A stretch of 64,000 bases of DNA from Rhodohalobacter sp. SW132 (GTDB taxonomy: Bacteria; Bacteroidota; Rhodothermia; Balneolales; Balneolaceae). Numbering within the stretch: the stretch's first letter is position 1; the number at the start of each line of letters is the position of its first letter. The notes beneath the pieces are model-generated. The model had not been told where the DNA came from, made no database searches, and saw nothing but the letters and a program-made list of their open reading frames with translations. Of the stretch, positions 54,775-64,000 are shown piece by piece. The position numbers and the translations under genes were made by a program. The DNA lies in the NCBI RefSeq assembly GCF_003390325.1, contig NZ_QUOK01000010.1:124001-188000 (forward strand), in the 5' to 3' direction.

Positions 54775-57147
54775 TTAAAAATATCTCGGAATACTGATGC
54801 CCACAAAGGAACCCGGTGCGTCCAGTCGAAGCGCAAAATCTAATCTTAGGATTCCAAAAATGCTGTTCAGACTGATTCCGGCCTCAGTATGAACCCCGTC
54901 GGGTGTAACGGGGAGAAAATCGTAAATGGGTTGAGTTTCTGAATAAACTGCTCCTCCAAACAGAATAATTCCCCAGCCTTTATCAGCAAACCAGTTGAGA
55001 CCTATAAGTTCAAAGGGTATTGATCTGAAGTTATGTTCGGCGATCAGGGTCCAAAATCGGCTTCCTTCATACGGGCCGTCACCTCTGGTTTTGATCGTGC
55101 CAAATGGAGAGAATATACCCATCGGTCCGTCTAAAATTCCAAGTTGCTGCGGGGGGAGGTCCCCAAACGTGTATCCGGCAGTTGCCCGGATGTCAAGCGT
55201 GTTTGGGAAGACACGGCGGGGGAAAAATGTCTGGAAATTCCAGCTAAGATCGGCATTCAAAAATGTGAAGTCGAATTCGCTGCCAAGTGCGGAATCGGAG
55301 TATTCAGCTGATACCCGCAAACTTCGGTTTCCGCTAAAACCGTAGTTAAATGAAGAGCGGTTAATATCGATTCCAAAACGTAAGAAGTTAAGTCTTCCGT
55401 CCCAAACTGGTGAATTTGCAGGGCGGCGGCTGTGCAATCCAAATAGACTGAAGTCATAAACCTCCTCTATCTCGGTAAAGATCGACTCATCTTTACGGCT
55501 AACAAAAGAAAGCAAAAAATTCGTTCGCGGAAATATGCGGTTGAATTCAACTCCGCCTGAATACCGTTCGGTTTTGTAATAGTCGAAATAGTCATTGCCG
55601 CCGGCCAGGGATTGCGTAGTGTTCATAAACCCTTCGTAAATACTGTCGTGCGATCGGGGACGGATATCATTATTGTACTCACTGAAAATTACGCTTTCTG
55701 AGCCGGAAGTGAATCCCGGTAATTTTTGACGGATTTTAAATCCGTAATTTATAATGCCTGCATGAAAACTGTAACTTCCTGAAATCTTACCGGTTGTATT
55801 TGTTGCATCCAGGGTATGTGAATAATTCAGACCAAGATTAAATCCATCCACCCGGTTAAACCTGCCCTCAGGACTGAGCCCGGCAGGCAGAAAACCACCG
55901 CCTTGGATTGGGCCTGAACTGTCATCCGAGCCGGTTATCAATCCTGAGAGAAATCCTTCGGGTTCAAAAGCTTTCTCCAGCGTGTTCGTGCTGTCAATCG
56001 TGTCATAAGCTTCCCTCTCTTCAAAAGTGAGGGGGATCATTCTGCTGGAAAAATCGGTAACGGTATCTTGTTCGGCCCGGGTGAGAACGCGGTCCTGTTG
56101 GTAAAGTGAATCGGGAAGCTCCGTGTTGAGGCTGTATTCCGAGAGAGTTGAGGTCTGGCTGAAATTGAAAGGAGGGAATCGAAGTCCAACCATCTCAATT
56201 TTAATGGTTCCGGAAACCCGCATATCTACCGGCAGCCAAAACCTTTCGCCAAAATTGCTGAACTGTTGACGGTAAGACAGGTCAAACTCCTGAACAGGTG
56301 GCGGAAAGTTAACCACATCGTTAGGATAAAGTTCAACTTCAATTAATGCATACTCTCTGCCGAGCACATACGCAATGCCATTAAAAAGGGGCTGAAGTCT
56401 TCGTTTTGGTATTACCTGAATTTTATAGACCGGTTTATCATCCAGGCGAAGTGTTTCAAGCAGGCGAAAATCATAATACCGGAGTGCATCCGGGTGAGTT
56501 ACGCCAACCATATTGTATCCGGCAATGGTGATATTATCATCATAAAAATTTGGCAAAAAGCGAACCCCGGCAAAATTCTGATCAGCTCCAATATTATTGG
56601 TTTGCGATCGGAAGAGCTGCAGCTCCCGATGGCCCATTTCATGATGCCAGAATGAACGTGTTCCGCTCTCAGCGATCGACACAATAGAGGTGTCATTCCG
56701 TATTACCTGGCGGGTATACGCATCAACTTCGTACGTGTGAAGTTCTTCCCGCCATATTTTTTTTCGTTCAATGACCCGTTCCATAATCGAAAGACCGGGA
56801 TCTTTTTCTGTGACAACAATTTCGTCAAGCTCGGTAACTGAGGGCTCCATTTCGATGTAAATGGATTCATCCGGCCATTGCTCCAATTCGACTTGCCTCG
56901 ATTCATAACCGATATAGCGGACCACAAGAGTTGCAGGGTATTGAGAAATTTCTATTGAAAATTCACCATCGAGGTTGGCCGTTGTGCCGCGGTATGTGTT
57001 CTCAATGAGTACGGTTGCTGCAGGGAGAGGGGAGCCGGATTCGGCATCTGAAATGATCCCGCGAACCGTCTGAGCGGAAACAGAAGAGAAAAATGGCGTG
57101 CAGGTAAAAAACAGCAACAGAAGCAAAATGGAGTACTCACTTTTCAT
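54775..57147 (-). CDS. DUF5686 outer-membrane protein
   Basis: The 790-residue protein has a signal peptide (LLLLLFFTCTPFFSSVSAQ, about 1-25). A carboxypeptidase-regulatory-like domain at about 27-115 (VRGIISDAESGSPLPAATVLIE..GTTANLDGEF) is followed by the long beta-rich DUF5686 region to the C-terminus, ending IPRYF. This is a common Bacteroidota outer-membrane protein, thought to be a barrel with a plug-like N-terminus. Its cargo is unknown. It stands alone on the minus strand. Confidence 0.9.
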   Translation of the reverse strand: MKSEYSILLLLLFFTCTPFFSSVSAQTVRGIISDAESGSPLPAATVLIENTYRGTTANLDGEFSIEISQYPATLVVRYIGYESRQVELEQWPDESIYIEMEPSVTELDEIVVTEKDPGLSIMERVIERKKIWREELHTYEVDAYTRQVIRNDTSIVSIAESGTRSFWHHEMGHRELQLFRSQTNNIGADQNFAGVRFLPNFYDDNITIAGYNMVGVTHPDALRYYDFRLLETLRLDDKPVYKIQVIPKRRLQPLFNGIAYVLGREYALIEVELYPNDVVNFPPPVQEFDLSYRQQFSNFGERFWLPVDMRVSGTIKIEMVGLRFPPFNFSQTSTLSEYSLNTELPDSLYQQDRVLTRAEQDTVTDFSSRMIPLTFEEREAYDTIDSTNTLEKAFEPEGFLSGLITGSDDSSGPIQGGGFLPAGLSPEGRFNRVDGFNLGLNYSHTLDATNTTGKISGSYSFHAGIINYGFKIRQKLPGFTSGSESVIFSEYNNDIRPRSHDSIYEGFMNTTQSLAGGNDYFDYYKTERYSGGVEFNRIFPRTNFLLSFVSRKDESIFTEIEEVYDFSLFGLHSRRPANSPVWDGRLNFLRFGIDINRSSFNYGFSGNRSLRVSAEYSDSALGSEFDFTFLNADLSWNFQTFFPRRVFPNTLDIRATAGYTFGDLPPQQLGILDGPMGIFSPFGTIKTRGDGPYEGSRFWTLIAEHNFRSIPFELIGLNWFADKGWGIILFGGAVYSETQPIYDFLPVTPDGVHTEAGISLNSIFGILRLDFALRLDAPGSFVGISIPRYF

Positions 57148-57339
57148 AGAATGCTTTTTCCTTGGGGGTTCAGGGCGGGAATGATCCCATAACTCTCATA
57201 AATTTTTATGTTGAATGACTGAAGTGTGATGCTAAAAAACCGTGTTACGTTTTTTGATGAGACCTCTGGGTCAGACTCTGTACGATAATTCAGGATCATC
57301 GTTTCATTAAAAGAGCCTGATTTTTTTATATAGAAGTGA

Positions 57340-58386
57340 TCAGCTGTTTTCGAGAACAACAGCCGGTTCAAGCGGTTTCACAACAACCTCATCACTCGGT
57401 TCAAAAATTACACGGTTATCGGTGTGTACAATGTACCTGTCTCCGCCAAACTCCACATGGTAGGTGATATCATGGCCTTTAAACTCTCTTGCGGCAATAA
57501 TGCCAAGTTTTGATTCGTCTGTATTCCCATTGGGTTTTTCAATGGTTAGATGTTCCGGACGGATCGAACAGGTTATATGCCCTCGTGCACGGCAATTTAA
57601 CCTCATAAGCCCGAGGTTGGTATTCACGTGGTCAGAATCGTCAGCATCCGCTTCAAAAATATTGGTTTTCCCCAGAAATTGCGCTACAAATTTTGTTTTT
57701 GGCTGATAGTACACTTCTTCAGGAGTACCGATCTGTTCGATGCGTCCTTCGTTCATCACTCCCACGCGATCAGCAAACGAGAGTGCCTCCTCCTGGTCGT
57801 GTGTAACCAGTACAGCACTCATTCGTGCTTTTTTAATGATTGACCGCACCTCCTTTCGGGTAACGGTACGAAGCATTGCATCAAGATTTGAGAACGGCTC
57901 ATCAAGTAAAATAAGCTCGGGTTCCGGGGCGATCGCCCTTGCCAAAGCAACACGCTGCTGCTGTCCCCCGGAAAGTTCAGCCGGACTGCGGTCTTTAAAA
58001 TCTCCCATTCCGGTCCGGCATAACACCTCTTCAGCAAAAACATTGCGTTTATGTTTTGGCAGATTGTTAAGCCCGAACGCTACATTTTCAAGAGCGGTCA
58101 TGTGCGGAAAAAGGGCGTAGTCTTGAAAAACGAAGCCAATTCCTCGTTTTTGGGGAGGTACGTGCCTGTTAACAGAAGAAAGGATATTACCGCTTAAAAT
58201 GACCTGACCTGCATCTGGTTTTTCAAACCCGGATATCAATCGTAACGTGGTCGTTTTACCACAGCCACTTGGGCCTAACAGGGCAAAAATTTCATCTTTA
58301 CCAACGTGAAAGGTAGCCTGTTTTACAACAGGATTTCCTTTTTCAAACGATTTTTCTAATTGATTTACGACAAGCAGCATCGGCAA
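57340..58386 (-). CDS. ABC transporter ATP-binding protein, FbpC/PotA-like
   Basis: The 348-residue protein has Walker A GPSGCGKTTT (residues 38-47), Q-loop FVFQDYALFPHM, signature LSGGQQQRVALARAIA, Walker B LILLDEPFSNLD and a His switch THDQEEAL. The C-terminal region (KFVAQFLGKTNIFEA, SIRPEHL) is a TOBE-like domain used by ferric-iron, polyamine and sulfate importers. No permease or binding-protein gene is adjacent, so it is an orphan subunit. The substrate is not fixed. Confidence 0.9.
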   Translation of the reverse strand: MPMLLVVNQLEKSFEKGNPVVKQATFHVGKDEIFALLGPSGCGKTTTLRLISGFEKPDAGQVILSGNILSSVNRHVPPQKRGIGFVFQDYALFPHMTALENVAFGLNNLPKHKRNVFAEEVLCRTGMGDFKDRSPAELSGGQQQRVALARAIAPEPELILLDEPFSNLDAMLRTVTRKEVRSIIKKARMSAVLVTHDQEEALSFADRVGVMNEGRIEQIGTPEEVYYQPKTKFVAQFLGKTNIFEADADDSDHVNTNLGLMRLNCRARGHITCSIRPEHLTIEKPNGNTDESKLGIIAAREFKGHDITYHVEFGGDRYIVHTDNRVIFEPSDEVVVKPLEPAVVLENS

Positions 58387-58624
58387 AAGTCTTTATCTGA
58401 ATCTGATCTAACTGAAAACGAATTCTTATTTAAATTTAGTCTATATAAGTTACCGAATTTTCCTGATATCCTAAACCCGGCATTTTTTTAAGTATATCAG
58501 CCTGATACGACAAACAGCAGTAAGGGTGCAAATGGATTCGTGAATCTTTTTGGCAGAATTATTTTATATTATAAGAATAGAATAGAAGTTAACTCGTAAA
58601 TAATATTAAATAATCGGTTGAGGC

Positions 58625-59134
58625 ATGAAAAACTTTGCACTGTATACATTCACAATACTTTTCAGCATTGCACTTTTGCAGGCGTGCGGGGAAGATGAGC
58701 CGGAAGTTGCAGAAAGAGACCAGCAAGCCATTGAAGATTCTTTGCAGCAGGCATACCAGGAAGAGATGGAACAGATGCGCCGCGATAGTATTGAACAAGC
58801 CAGGGCTGACAGCATTGCTGCGGCTGAAGAGCAGCGGCGTGTCGATTTTTCGGATGATGGAGACTTTGTGGTGCAGGTTGAAGCGTGGAGATCAGAGAAT
58901 AAAGCACAGCAACAGGCAGAACGCTGGAAGGATAGAGGCTACGAACGGGCATTTGTTGTAACGTATGGAAATAGCGATACCGGAGATCTTTGGTACAGAG
59001 TACGGATTGGCAGATTTGAAACCCGGGATATGGCTGAGCGCTTTAAAAACATGATTTCTGAGGACTATGGGGCGCAATCCTGGGTCAGCCGGATCGATCA
59101 AAATGTTGAACAGGGCGCTATGCAGGGGAATTAA
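58625..59134 (+). CDS. SPOR-domain lipoprotein
   Basis: The 169-residue protein has a lipobox (IALLQAC, C21), a helical Glu/Gln-rich linker at about 27-75 and a C-terminal SPOR domain at about 78-155 (GDFVVQVEAWRSENKAQQQAERWKDRGYERAFV, then LWYRVRIGRFETRDMAERF). SPOR domains bind denuded peptidoglycan at septa, so it likely acts in division or wall remodelling. It is followed by an intrinsic terminator at 59272-59308. Confidence 0.9.
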   Translation: MKNFALYTFTILFSIALLQACGEDEPEVAERDQQAIEDSLQQAYQEEMEQMRRDSIEQARADSIAAAEEQRRVDFSDDGDFVVQVEAWRSENKAQQQAERWKDRGYERAFVVTYGNSDTGDLWYRVRIGRFETRDMAERFKNMISEDYGAQSWVSRIDQNVEQGAMQGN

Positions 59135-59271
59135 ACATAGGGAAAAATACGTAGTTTGATAAACCTAAATTATTTAAATACAAGTTTTTGAGAAGATTTA
59201 CCTATGTATTTACTTAGTTTTTTGCTATTATGAATTGCGCTCAAGTAGCGTCTCTCTTGATGAATAGTCAG

Positions 59272-59308
59272 GGCATCACACCGGATACGTGTGATGCCTT
59301 ATTTTTTT
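59272..59308 (+). terminator. Intrinsic terminator after the SPOR gene
   Basis: ggcatcacac pairs with gtgtgatgcc around cggatac and is followed by a T-rich run. Confidence 0.93.
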
Positions 59309-59414
59309 ACAGCCCATCTGTAACATCCCCGGATAATACAACGTAGTGAACTTTGCCTCTTACAAGGATTGCTCTATATTGCGGGATACACCCAAATTTT
59401 AATTATTTCCAGGA

Positions 59415-59765
59415 ATGAAAAATTTCAATATCAGTCACAGAAATGAAAATGACTGCATCGTGTTAGATCTGCAGGGTGAACTGGATGCCCATACTGCTTC
59501 TGAGCTGGAAAAGGCATTTCAGGATCTGATAGCCCGCGACCAGATCCACATTATCGTGAACTTTCGTGAACTCGAATATATAGCCAGCGCCGGACTTGGA
59601 GTTTTTATGGCATATATTGAAGATGTCAGAAAAGATGGCGGAGACATTAAGCTCACAAATATGAATGATAAGGTGTTCAATGTTTTTGACCTGCTGGGCT
59701 TTCCGGCGCTTTACGACATTTTTGAGGATGAGTCTGAAGCAATTCAACGGTTTTCTAACTCTTAA
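59415..59765 (+). CDS. STAS-domain anti-anti-sigma-like protein (RsbV-like)
   Basis: The 116-residue protein is a single STAS domain: LDLQGELDAHTASELEKAFQDLI then IIVNFRELEYIASAGLGVFMAYIED. S58 in ASAGLG is at the position phosphorylated in RsbV/SpoIIAA. When dephosphorylated such proteins bind and remove an anti-sigma or switch kinase. It is the first gene of a three-gene operon with the kinase 12 bases downstream. Confidence 0.93.
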   Translation: MKNFNISHRNENDCIVLDLQGELDAHTASELEKAFQDLIARDQIHIIVNFRELEYIASAGLGVFMAYIEDVRKDGGDIKLTNMNDKVFNVFDLLGFPALYDIFEDESEAIQRFSNS

Positions 59766-59777
59766 ACGAGTAAGCGC

Positions 59778-60200
59778 TTGAGCACAATTTCTACATATCA
59801 AAAATCAATCGTCGCATCTACGAAAAACCTGGCGGAAGCCCGGAATTTTGTTGCTGACCATGCCGGTAATCACGGATTTACTAAGCAGCAGATCGCAGAT
59901 ATTCGGCTGGTGGTTGATGAAGCGATCACGAATATTATTAAACACGCTTACAGAGGCGATGATAAAAAGAGTATTGATATCGAAATCTCTTTTGAAAAAG
60001 ATATGATCTGTATTCAAATACAGGATACGGGTAAATCTTTTAAAATGAACAGGTATAGCGAACCGGATATAGAACGGAAAATTAAAGAGAAAAAAAGAGG
60101 GGGGATGGGGCTCTACCTGATCCACTCCCTGATGGACGAAGTGTCGTACAGTAACAAAAACGGCACCAACGAAATGATAATGTGTAAATACCGATCCTGA
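59778..60200 (+). CDS. HATPase switch kinase (RsbW/SpoIIAB-like)
   Basis: The 140-residue protein has a GHKL/HATPase fold: N-box LVVDEAITNIIKHAYRG, G1 IQIQDTGKSF and G2 KKRGGMGLYLIHSLMDEVSY. These are the ATP-binding marks of anti-sigma serine kinases that phosphorylate a STAS partner. The start is a TTG at 59778; no ATG is placed well. It lies between the STAS and the phosphatase genes. Its partner sigma or other output is not in the window. Confidence 0.93.
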   Translation: MSTISTYQKSIVASTKNLAEARNFVADHAGNHGFTKQQIADIRLVVDEAITNIIKHAYRGDDKKSIDIEISFEKDMICIQIQDTGKSFKMNRYSEPDIERKIKEKKRGGMGLYLIHSLMDEVSYSNKNGTNEMIMCKYRS

Positions 60201-60204
60201 TACG

Positions 60205-61932
60205 GTGAACTATAGCAGCCAGAGTTCTAAACAGCGTTCCCGACTCGACCTGAAAACTGTATTGGAAACAAGCAGAGTTCTGATTGAAGCCCAGGACGAG
60301 CAGTTTGTGTTCGAAAATTTACTTCGAATCGCAATGGGTAAACTCCTCGTCACCCGGGCAGCTATCCTTTTGCACGACTCCAAAACGGATCAATACAACG
60401 TTTCTTTAGCAAAAGGCTCGGCAGGCCTCGATGTGGATAGATTGAATCTGAATCTTTCGCAAAAAGATCTTTCAGCTTCTCACTTGTTGATATCTGAGCT
60501 CATAGACAATTCCAATCCGCTTAAAACCTTATATCCCGACGGTGCACTTTTCAACCTGAGAACAAGCGAGCAGCATCTTGGATTTCTTGTCATTCAGCAG
60601 AAACTAACCAAAACGCCGTTTACGCCTGGAGAACTTGAGTTTCTCGAGAGCCTTTGTATTATATCGTCTTCTGCAGTTGCCAACAGCCGGATGTTCAATC
60701 AGCTTTCACAAACCAATCGAAAGCTCGATCAGCGTATTCATGAGCTGAATACACTATTTGACCTTTCTAAGGAATTTAACCTGCTGGCTGACAGAGATAA
60801 AATTTCGAGGATTTTTAAATTTGCCCTGATGGGGCAGCTTTTTATCCGGTCCTTTTTTCTGATTTACAAAACAGACCGCTCCGCAGAACTTCTCGCATCC
60901 AGCAATTTTTCCGATTCCATAACCGGCAGCCAGCTCAACTCTCTTTTTGAGGAAACAGCTGATATAACAGAAGTGGATGACGAGATTACAGAAAAACATC
61001 CGGTACTAAAAAATAGCGATATCTGTTCGCTGGTCAGTATATCGGTTCAAAGTAAAAAAGTTGCGGTGATCGGCGTGGGAAACCGGGCAAACCGCAAACC
61101 ATTCACGGAGACGGATTACAACTTTTTGAAATCCCTTTCAAATCTCGCCGTGAATTCAATTCAGCGAACGTATTTGCTGGAAGAGAGAATTGAAAAGGAG
61201 CGTATGGAAGAAGAGCTTTCTCTCGCTAAATCGATACAGGATAAATTGCTGCCTGACCGAATTCCTGAAATTGAAGGAATTGATCTGTCAGCTATAACCG
61301 TGAGTTCGTACCAGGTTGGCGGCGATTATTACGATATTGCAGAAACTCCGGATGGAAACCACATCTTTGCGATTGCAGATGTTACCGGAAAAGGATTCCC
61401 CGCATCTCTTTTGATGGCGAACCTGCAGTCGATGTTACACATATTGCTGCCTTTTGATATTACACTTTCTGTTGCAACAGAACGGATAAACAATCTGATC
61501 TATCAAAATACGCCGAGCGATAAGTTTATCACATTTTTTTGGGGAAAGTATCACCACAGAGAACGAATGTTTCGATATGTGAATGCAGGGCATAATCCGC
61601 CTCTTTTGTTGCGCGATGGCGAAGAACAATTTCGAGAATTATCGGAAGGAGGCCTTTTATTGGGTGCAATGGAAAGCATGATGCCGTATGAATCCACGGA
61701 TGTCCAGCTTAATTCCGGCGATTTGGTAGTCTGCTACACCGACGGCGTGAATGAAGCACAGGCAGGGAGCGTAGAGGAAGAGTTTGGGGAGGAACGCCTG
61801 AAGAATGTTATCCGGAAAAATCGCGATCAAAGTTCAGGTCAGATCAGAGATGCTATCATAGAGGCAGTAAATGAATTTGCCGGAAGCACCCAGTTTGATG
61901 ATCTGACCTTACTGATATTTAAGGCATATTAA
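60205..61932 (+). CDS. SpoIIE/PP2C-type phosphatase with GAF region (RsbU-like)
   Basis: The 575-residue protein starts at GTG 60205, 4 bases after the kinase. Residues about 15-170 and 185-310 look like two GAF-type sensory domains. A linker (ERMEEELSLAKSIQDKLLPD) leads to a SpoIIE phosphatase (about 335-575) with metal ligands in VGGDYYDI, IADVTGKGFPASLLMA, CYTDGVNEA and FDDLTLLIF. It should dephosphorylate the STAS protein when a signal is sensed by GAF. Motifs are intact. Confidence 0.93.
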   Translation: MNYSSQSSKQRSRLDLKTVLETSRVLIEAQDEQFVFENLLRIAMGKLLVTRAAILLHDSKTDQYNVSLAKGSAGLDVDRLNLNLSQKDLSASHLLISELIDNSNPLKTLYPDGALFNLRTSEQHLGFLVIQQKLTKTPFTPGELEFLESLCIISSSAVANSRMFNQLSQTNRKLDQRIHELNTLFDLSKEFNLLADRDKISRIFKFALMGQLFIRSFFLIYKTDRSAELLASSNFSDSITGSQLNSLFEETADITEVDDEITEKHPVLKNSDICSLVSISVQSKKVAVIGVGNRANRKPFTETDYNFLKSLSNLAVNSIQRTYLLEERIEKERMEEELSLAKSIQDKLLPDRIPEIEGIDLSAITVSSYQVGGDYYDIAETPDGNHIFAIADVTGKGFPASLLMANLQSMLHILLPFDITLSVATERINNLIYQNTPSDKFITFFWGKYHHRERMFRYVNAGHNPPLLLRDGEEQFRELSEGGLLLGAMESMMPYESTDVQLNSGDLVVCYTDGVNEAQAGSVEEEFGEERLKNVIRKNRDQSSGQIRDAIIEAVNEFAGSTQFDDLTLLIFKAY

Positions 61933-63460
61933 GATTTCTGTTCCCGATGATTCCGGAGAGTGTGCGGTTCTGCTGTCGCTCTGACAGCGCCATAATCGTC
62001 TCGTAGGTACGGTACCGGTTCATAATCTCATCCACATACTGAACTGTTTCAATACCCCTTGCAAAGCCGTGTCGAGCCTGTTGATAGTATCTGCGCTGCA
62101 TGAGTTTTAGTAAGGCATCTGCTACGTTTTCCCATTCATTGGGGTCTTTATTTTGGTCGATAGCCAGCCTCCGGGCATCAGCAACGTGTCCCATTCCCGC
62201 ATTGTAAGCAGCAAGTGCAAAGGCAACCTGGTTCGTACTGTCCATATAAGAGTAGTGATTCAGGTGCTCTTTAAAGATTCGAACTCCCTCTTCAATATTG
62301 GTAAGCGGATCGTACAGATCATCATAATCCGTTGTCACAAAACGCGGGATTACCTGCATCAATCCAACAGCACCCATCCAGCTTTTACTGTTGGGGTTAA
62401 ACTCAGACTCCTGGGCTATCATGGCTGTAATCATCAGCCAGTCAACATCCATTGAATCAGCCACGGATCGAATCATCTCATCATACGGAGAAATAATTCC
62501 CATGGTTTGATACTGCCACTCTGGATTGTAATACTGTGCAATTTGTGGGCCTTCCTGGAAGTAACGCTGCCTTAAAATGTTCAGGAATGTAGAACGTCTG
62601 GGGCGATCACGGTCTTCTGTAAAGCGAAAATGTTTGTAAAGAAACTGGTTCATCTTGTTTTCAAGATCGGGAGCATTATCGCGGATTGCCCATGCGATCG
62701 TGTCTTTCTCTGCAATGGTTGGCCCGGGAAATAATCCATCCATATAACGGTTGGTAGCATCGAACATATTATCGTCAGCTACCGTAGCCATGAGGTTACC
62801 CTGTGCTACTTCAACAAGAGTTGCTTCCGTATCAAGTTCATCCGGGAGCAGCTGAATGTTGAGGTCATACCCTTCATCCTGTAATTCTTGTAATTTGAGA
62901 TAGTATGAGCTGTTTCTCCGAACGGAAATAGGAATTTCTCGTTCTGCGATCTCTTCAAGCGAACCTGGCATCGGATTCAGATCACTTGAAAAAACCAGTA
63001 ACTGATTTACAAGATTGTATGGGCGCGTAAATTGAGCAAGCTCTCGGCGTTCGGGGGTAATCGTATAATTCGCAGCAATCACATCGCCCGCCCCGCTATT
63101 CAGAAGCTCAAAAGGATTTTCATCTGCACCAACTATGACAACTTCGAGTGCCAGATCATTTTCACGGGTGAATTCACGGATCAGCTCATATTCAAAACCA
63201 ACTTCAATACCCTGATTCAGAAAATAGGTATTTGAACTATAGTAAGTGATCATTCTGAATGTCCCTCTCTGCTTGATATCGGCGAAATCACGTTCCACCG
63301 GTTCCATAATGGTTTGAGGGAATGTTTCTTCGGCCTCTGAAACAGCAATTTGATCCTGCTCTTCAGCAGTCGAACAGCTGATCATTGCAGCAAACAGAAA
63401 GATGGTGAGACACTCTCCAACCGATCTCCGAAGAGATCTTTTTTTGTAACATTGTATCAT
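61919..63460 (-). CDS. MltF-like lytic transglycosylase
   Basis: The 513-residue protein has a lipoprotein signal (FAAMISC). A solute-binding domain covers about 55-290 (RGTFRMITYYSSNTYFLNQGIEVGFEYEL, ITPERRELAQFTRPY). An SLT lytic-transglycosylase domain covers about 335-450 with the catalytic glutamate E351 in AQESEFNPNSKSWMGAVGLMQVIP. This is the two-domain MltF layout that cleaves peptidoglycan glycan strands. Its 3' end overlaps the phosphatase gene by 14 bases convergently. Confidence 0.9.
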   Translation of the reverse strand: MIQCYKKRSLRRSVGECLTIFLFAAMISCSTAEEQDQIAVSEAEETFPQTIMEPVERDFADIKQRGTFRMITYYSSNTYFLNQGIEVGFEYELIREFTRENDLALEVVIVGADENPFELLNSGAGDVIAANYTITPERRELAQFTRPYNLVNQLLVFSSDLNPMPGSLEEIAEREIPISVRRNSSYYLKLQELQDEGYDLNIQLLPDELDTEATLVEVAQGNLMATVADDNMFDATNRYMDGLFPGPTIAEKDTIAWAIRDNAPDLENKMNQFLYKHFRFTEDRDRPRRSTFLNILRQRYFQEGPQIAQYYNPEWQYQTMGIISPYDEMIRSVADSMDVDWLMITAMIAQESEFNPNSKSWMGAVGLMQVIPRFVTTDYDDLYDPLTNIEEGVRIFKEHLNHYSYMDSTNQVAFALAAYNAGMGHVADARRLAIDQNKDPNEWENVADALLKLMQRRYYQQARHGFARGIETVQYVDEIMNRYRTYETIMALSERQQNRTLSGIIGNRNLNMP

Positions 63461-63658
63461 CAGTAACGGATTCGTTCCTGTTATATGGCGCCGGAAAATA
63501 TTGTTAATACTTTACTTGTGATATTTTCCAAAGCCACTTACCAAACGCAAATTTATGCTATATCGTTTAAATCTCTTTTTTCTTGTCTGGTATAAAGATC
63601 CAACAATTTATTCAATTTTCCACAATTTATAGATGAATCTAACAGAACCGCTTCCAAT

Positions 63659-64000
63659 TCAACCTGTTGGTTTTGTTGGTTTTTTTACTCTTCTGTACCA
63701 GGTGAAGGAAACCCCAATCATAATCACAACCATTGCGCCCATGGAGAATAGTGTTGGGATTTCATTAAAAAAGAGATATGCGAGCAGTGCCGCAAAGATT
63801 ACTTCCGAAAGTACAAGGGTCGAAAGAAGGGTTGGGGAGACGTATTTAACAGCGTAGTTCATTGATCCGTGACCCAGAATCGTGGGACCCACGGCGAGTG
63901 CGAGTCCGATAATAAGTGCAGTGCCGCTCAGATAAGGCAATCCCCCTACCCAAATAATCGTAAGTATAACACAGGTTAGGGTTGCGTAGAGGTACACATA
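63659..64000 (-). CDS. EamA/DMT transporter, 5' truncated by window
   Basis: The frame stays open to the right edge, so only the C-terminal ~113 residues are seen. They give about four membrane helices and the EamA pattern: YLSGTALIIGLALAVGPTILGHGSMNYAVKYVSPTLLSTLVLSEVIFAALLAYLFFNEIP and IGVSFTWYRR. A Met at 63997 is probably internal. It is a drug/metabolite-type permease of unknown substrate. Confidence 0.85.
   Translation of the reverse strand, partial: YVYLYATLTCVILTIIWVGGLPYLSGTALIIGLALAVGPTILGHGSMNYAVKYVSPTLLSTLVLSEVIFAALLAYLFFNEIPTLFSMGAMVVIMIGVSFTWYRRVKKPTKPTG

Overview
The window looks like a chromosome segment from the Bacteroidota/Balneolota side of the FCB group. This is inferred from moderate GC, A-rich leaders with few Shine-Dalgarno sites, a Por-type (T9SS) C-terminal sorting domain, a DUF5686 outer-membrane protein, a DUF4212/SSS symporter pair and TSP3/OmpA and SPOR lipoproteins. 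Family-level placement (Balneolaceae-like) is a guess from the protein set.

Region 1 (1 to about 21.1 kb) is an accessory defence and toxin-antitoxin island. It holds the 3' part of a TrlF-type ATPase gene overlapping hsdR, a Shedu (DUF4263) nuclease, two complete HipB-HipS-HipT tripartite kinase modules, a metallophosphoesterase, two Fic proteins, an AbiEi/AbiEii pair, a DUF4105 protein with a PEGA lipoprotein, and small membrane or secreted proteins. The spaces between modules are unusually informative. Each HipBST triad is preceded by three equally spaced palindromes (61 bp apart in one, 40 bp in the other). The second Fic gene has six sites in two phased triplets. Decayed copies of the 3' end of the metallophosphoesterase gene lie between successive modules. 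The right edge carries tRNA 3'-half remnants, as expected for tRNA-targeted integration.

Region 2 (21.1 to about 49.9 kb) is mostly conserved core genome: a response regulator, a BaiN-like flavoprotein, an ICMT-like methyltransferase, an esterase, PhoH, a TrmH-family methyltransferase, an ALDH7-type dehydrogenase, tsaD, the DUF4212/SSS symporter, hsp20-dnaK, aroA, a large TPR protein, a CBS protein, hflX, a BatA-like VWA protein and a secreted propeller lipoprotein. A vapBC pair sits beside tsaD with a decayed duplicate of its own 3' end plus the tsaD 3' end on its other flank.

Region 3 (49.9 kb to the end) starts with tRNA-Ala(GGC) followed by about three tandem 153-bp copies of its 3' end and terminator. 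It continues with a TSP3/OmpA lipoprotein, a T9SS-exported glycoside-hydrolase-like protein, DUF5686, an FbpC-like ABC ATPase, a SPOR lipoprotein, an RsbV/RsbW/RsbU-like partner-switching operon, an MltF-like lytic transglycosylase and the end of an EamA transporter gene.

The strongest candidates for something undescribed are the gene-3'-end repeats that punctuate the toxin modules, the phased operator arrays, the paired HipBST systems with different Gly-rich loops, and the tRNA-Ala 3'-end/terminator tandem array. No wholly new multi-gene system could be established from sequence alone.
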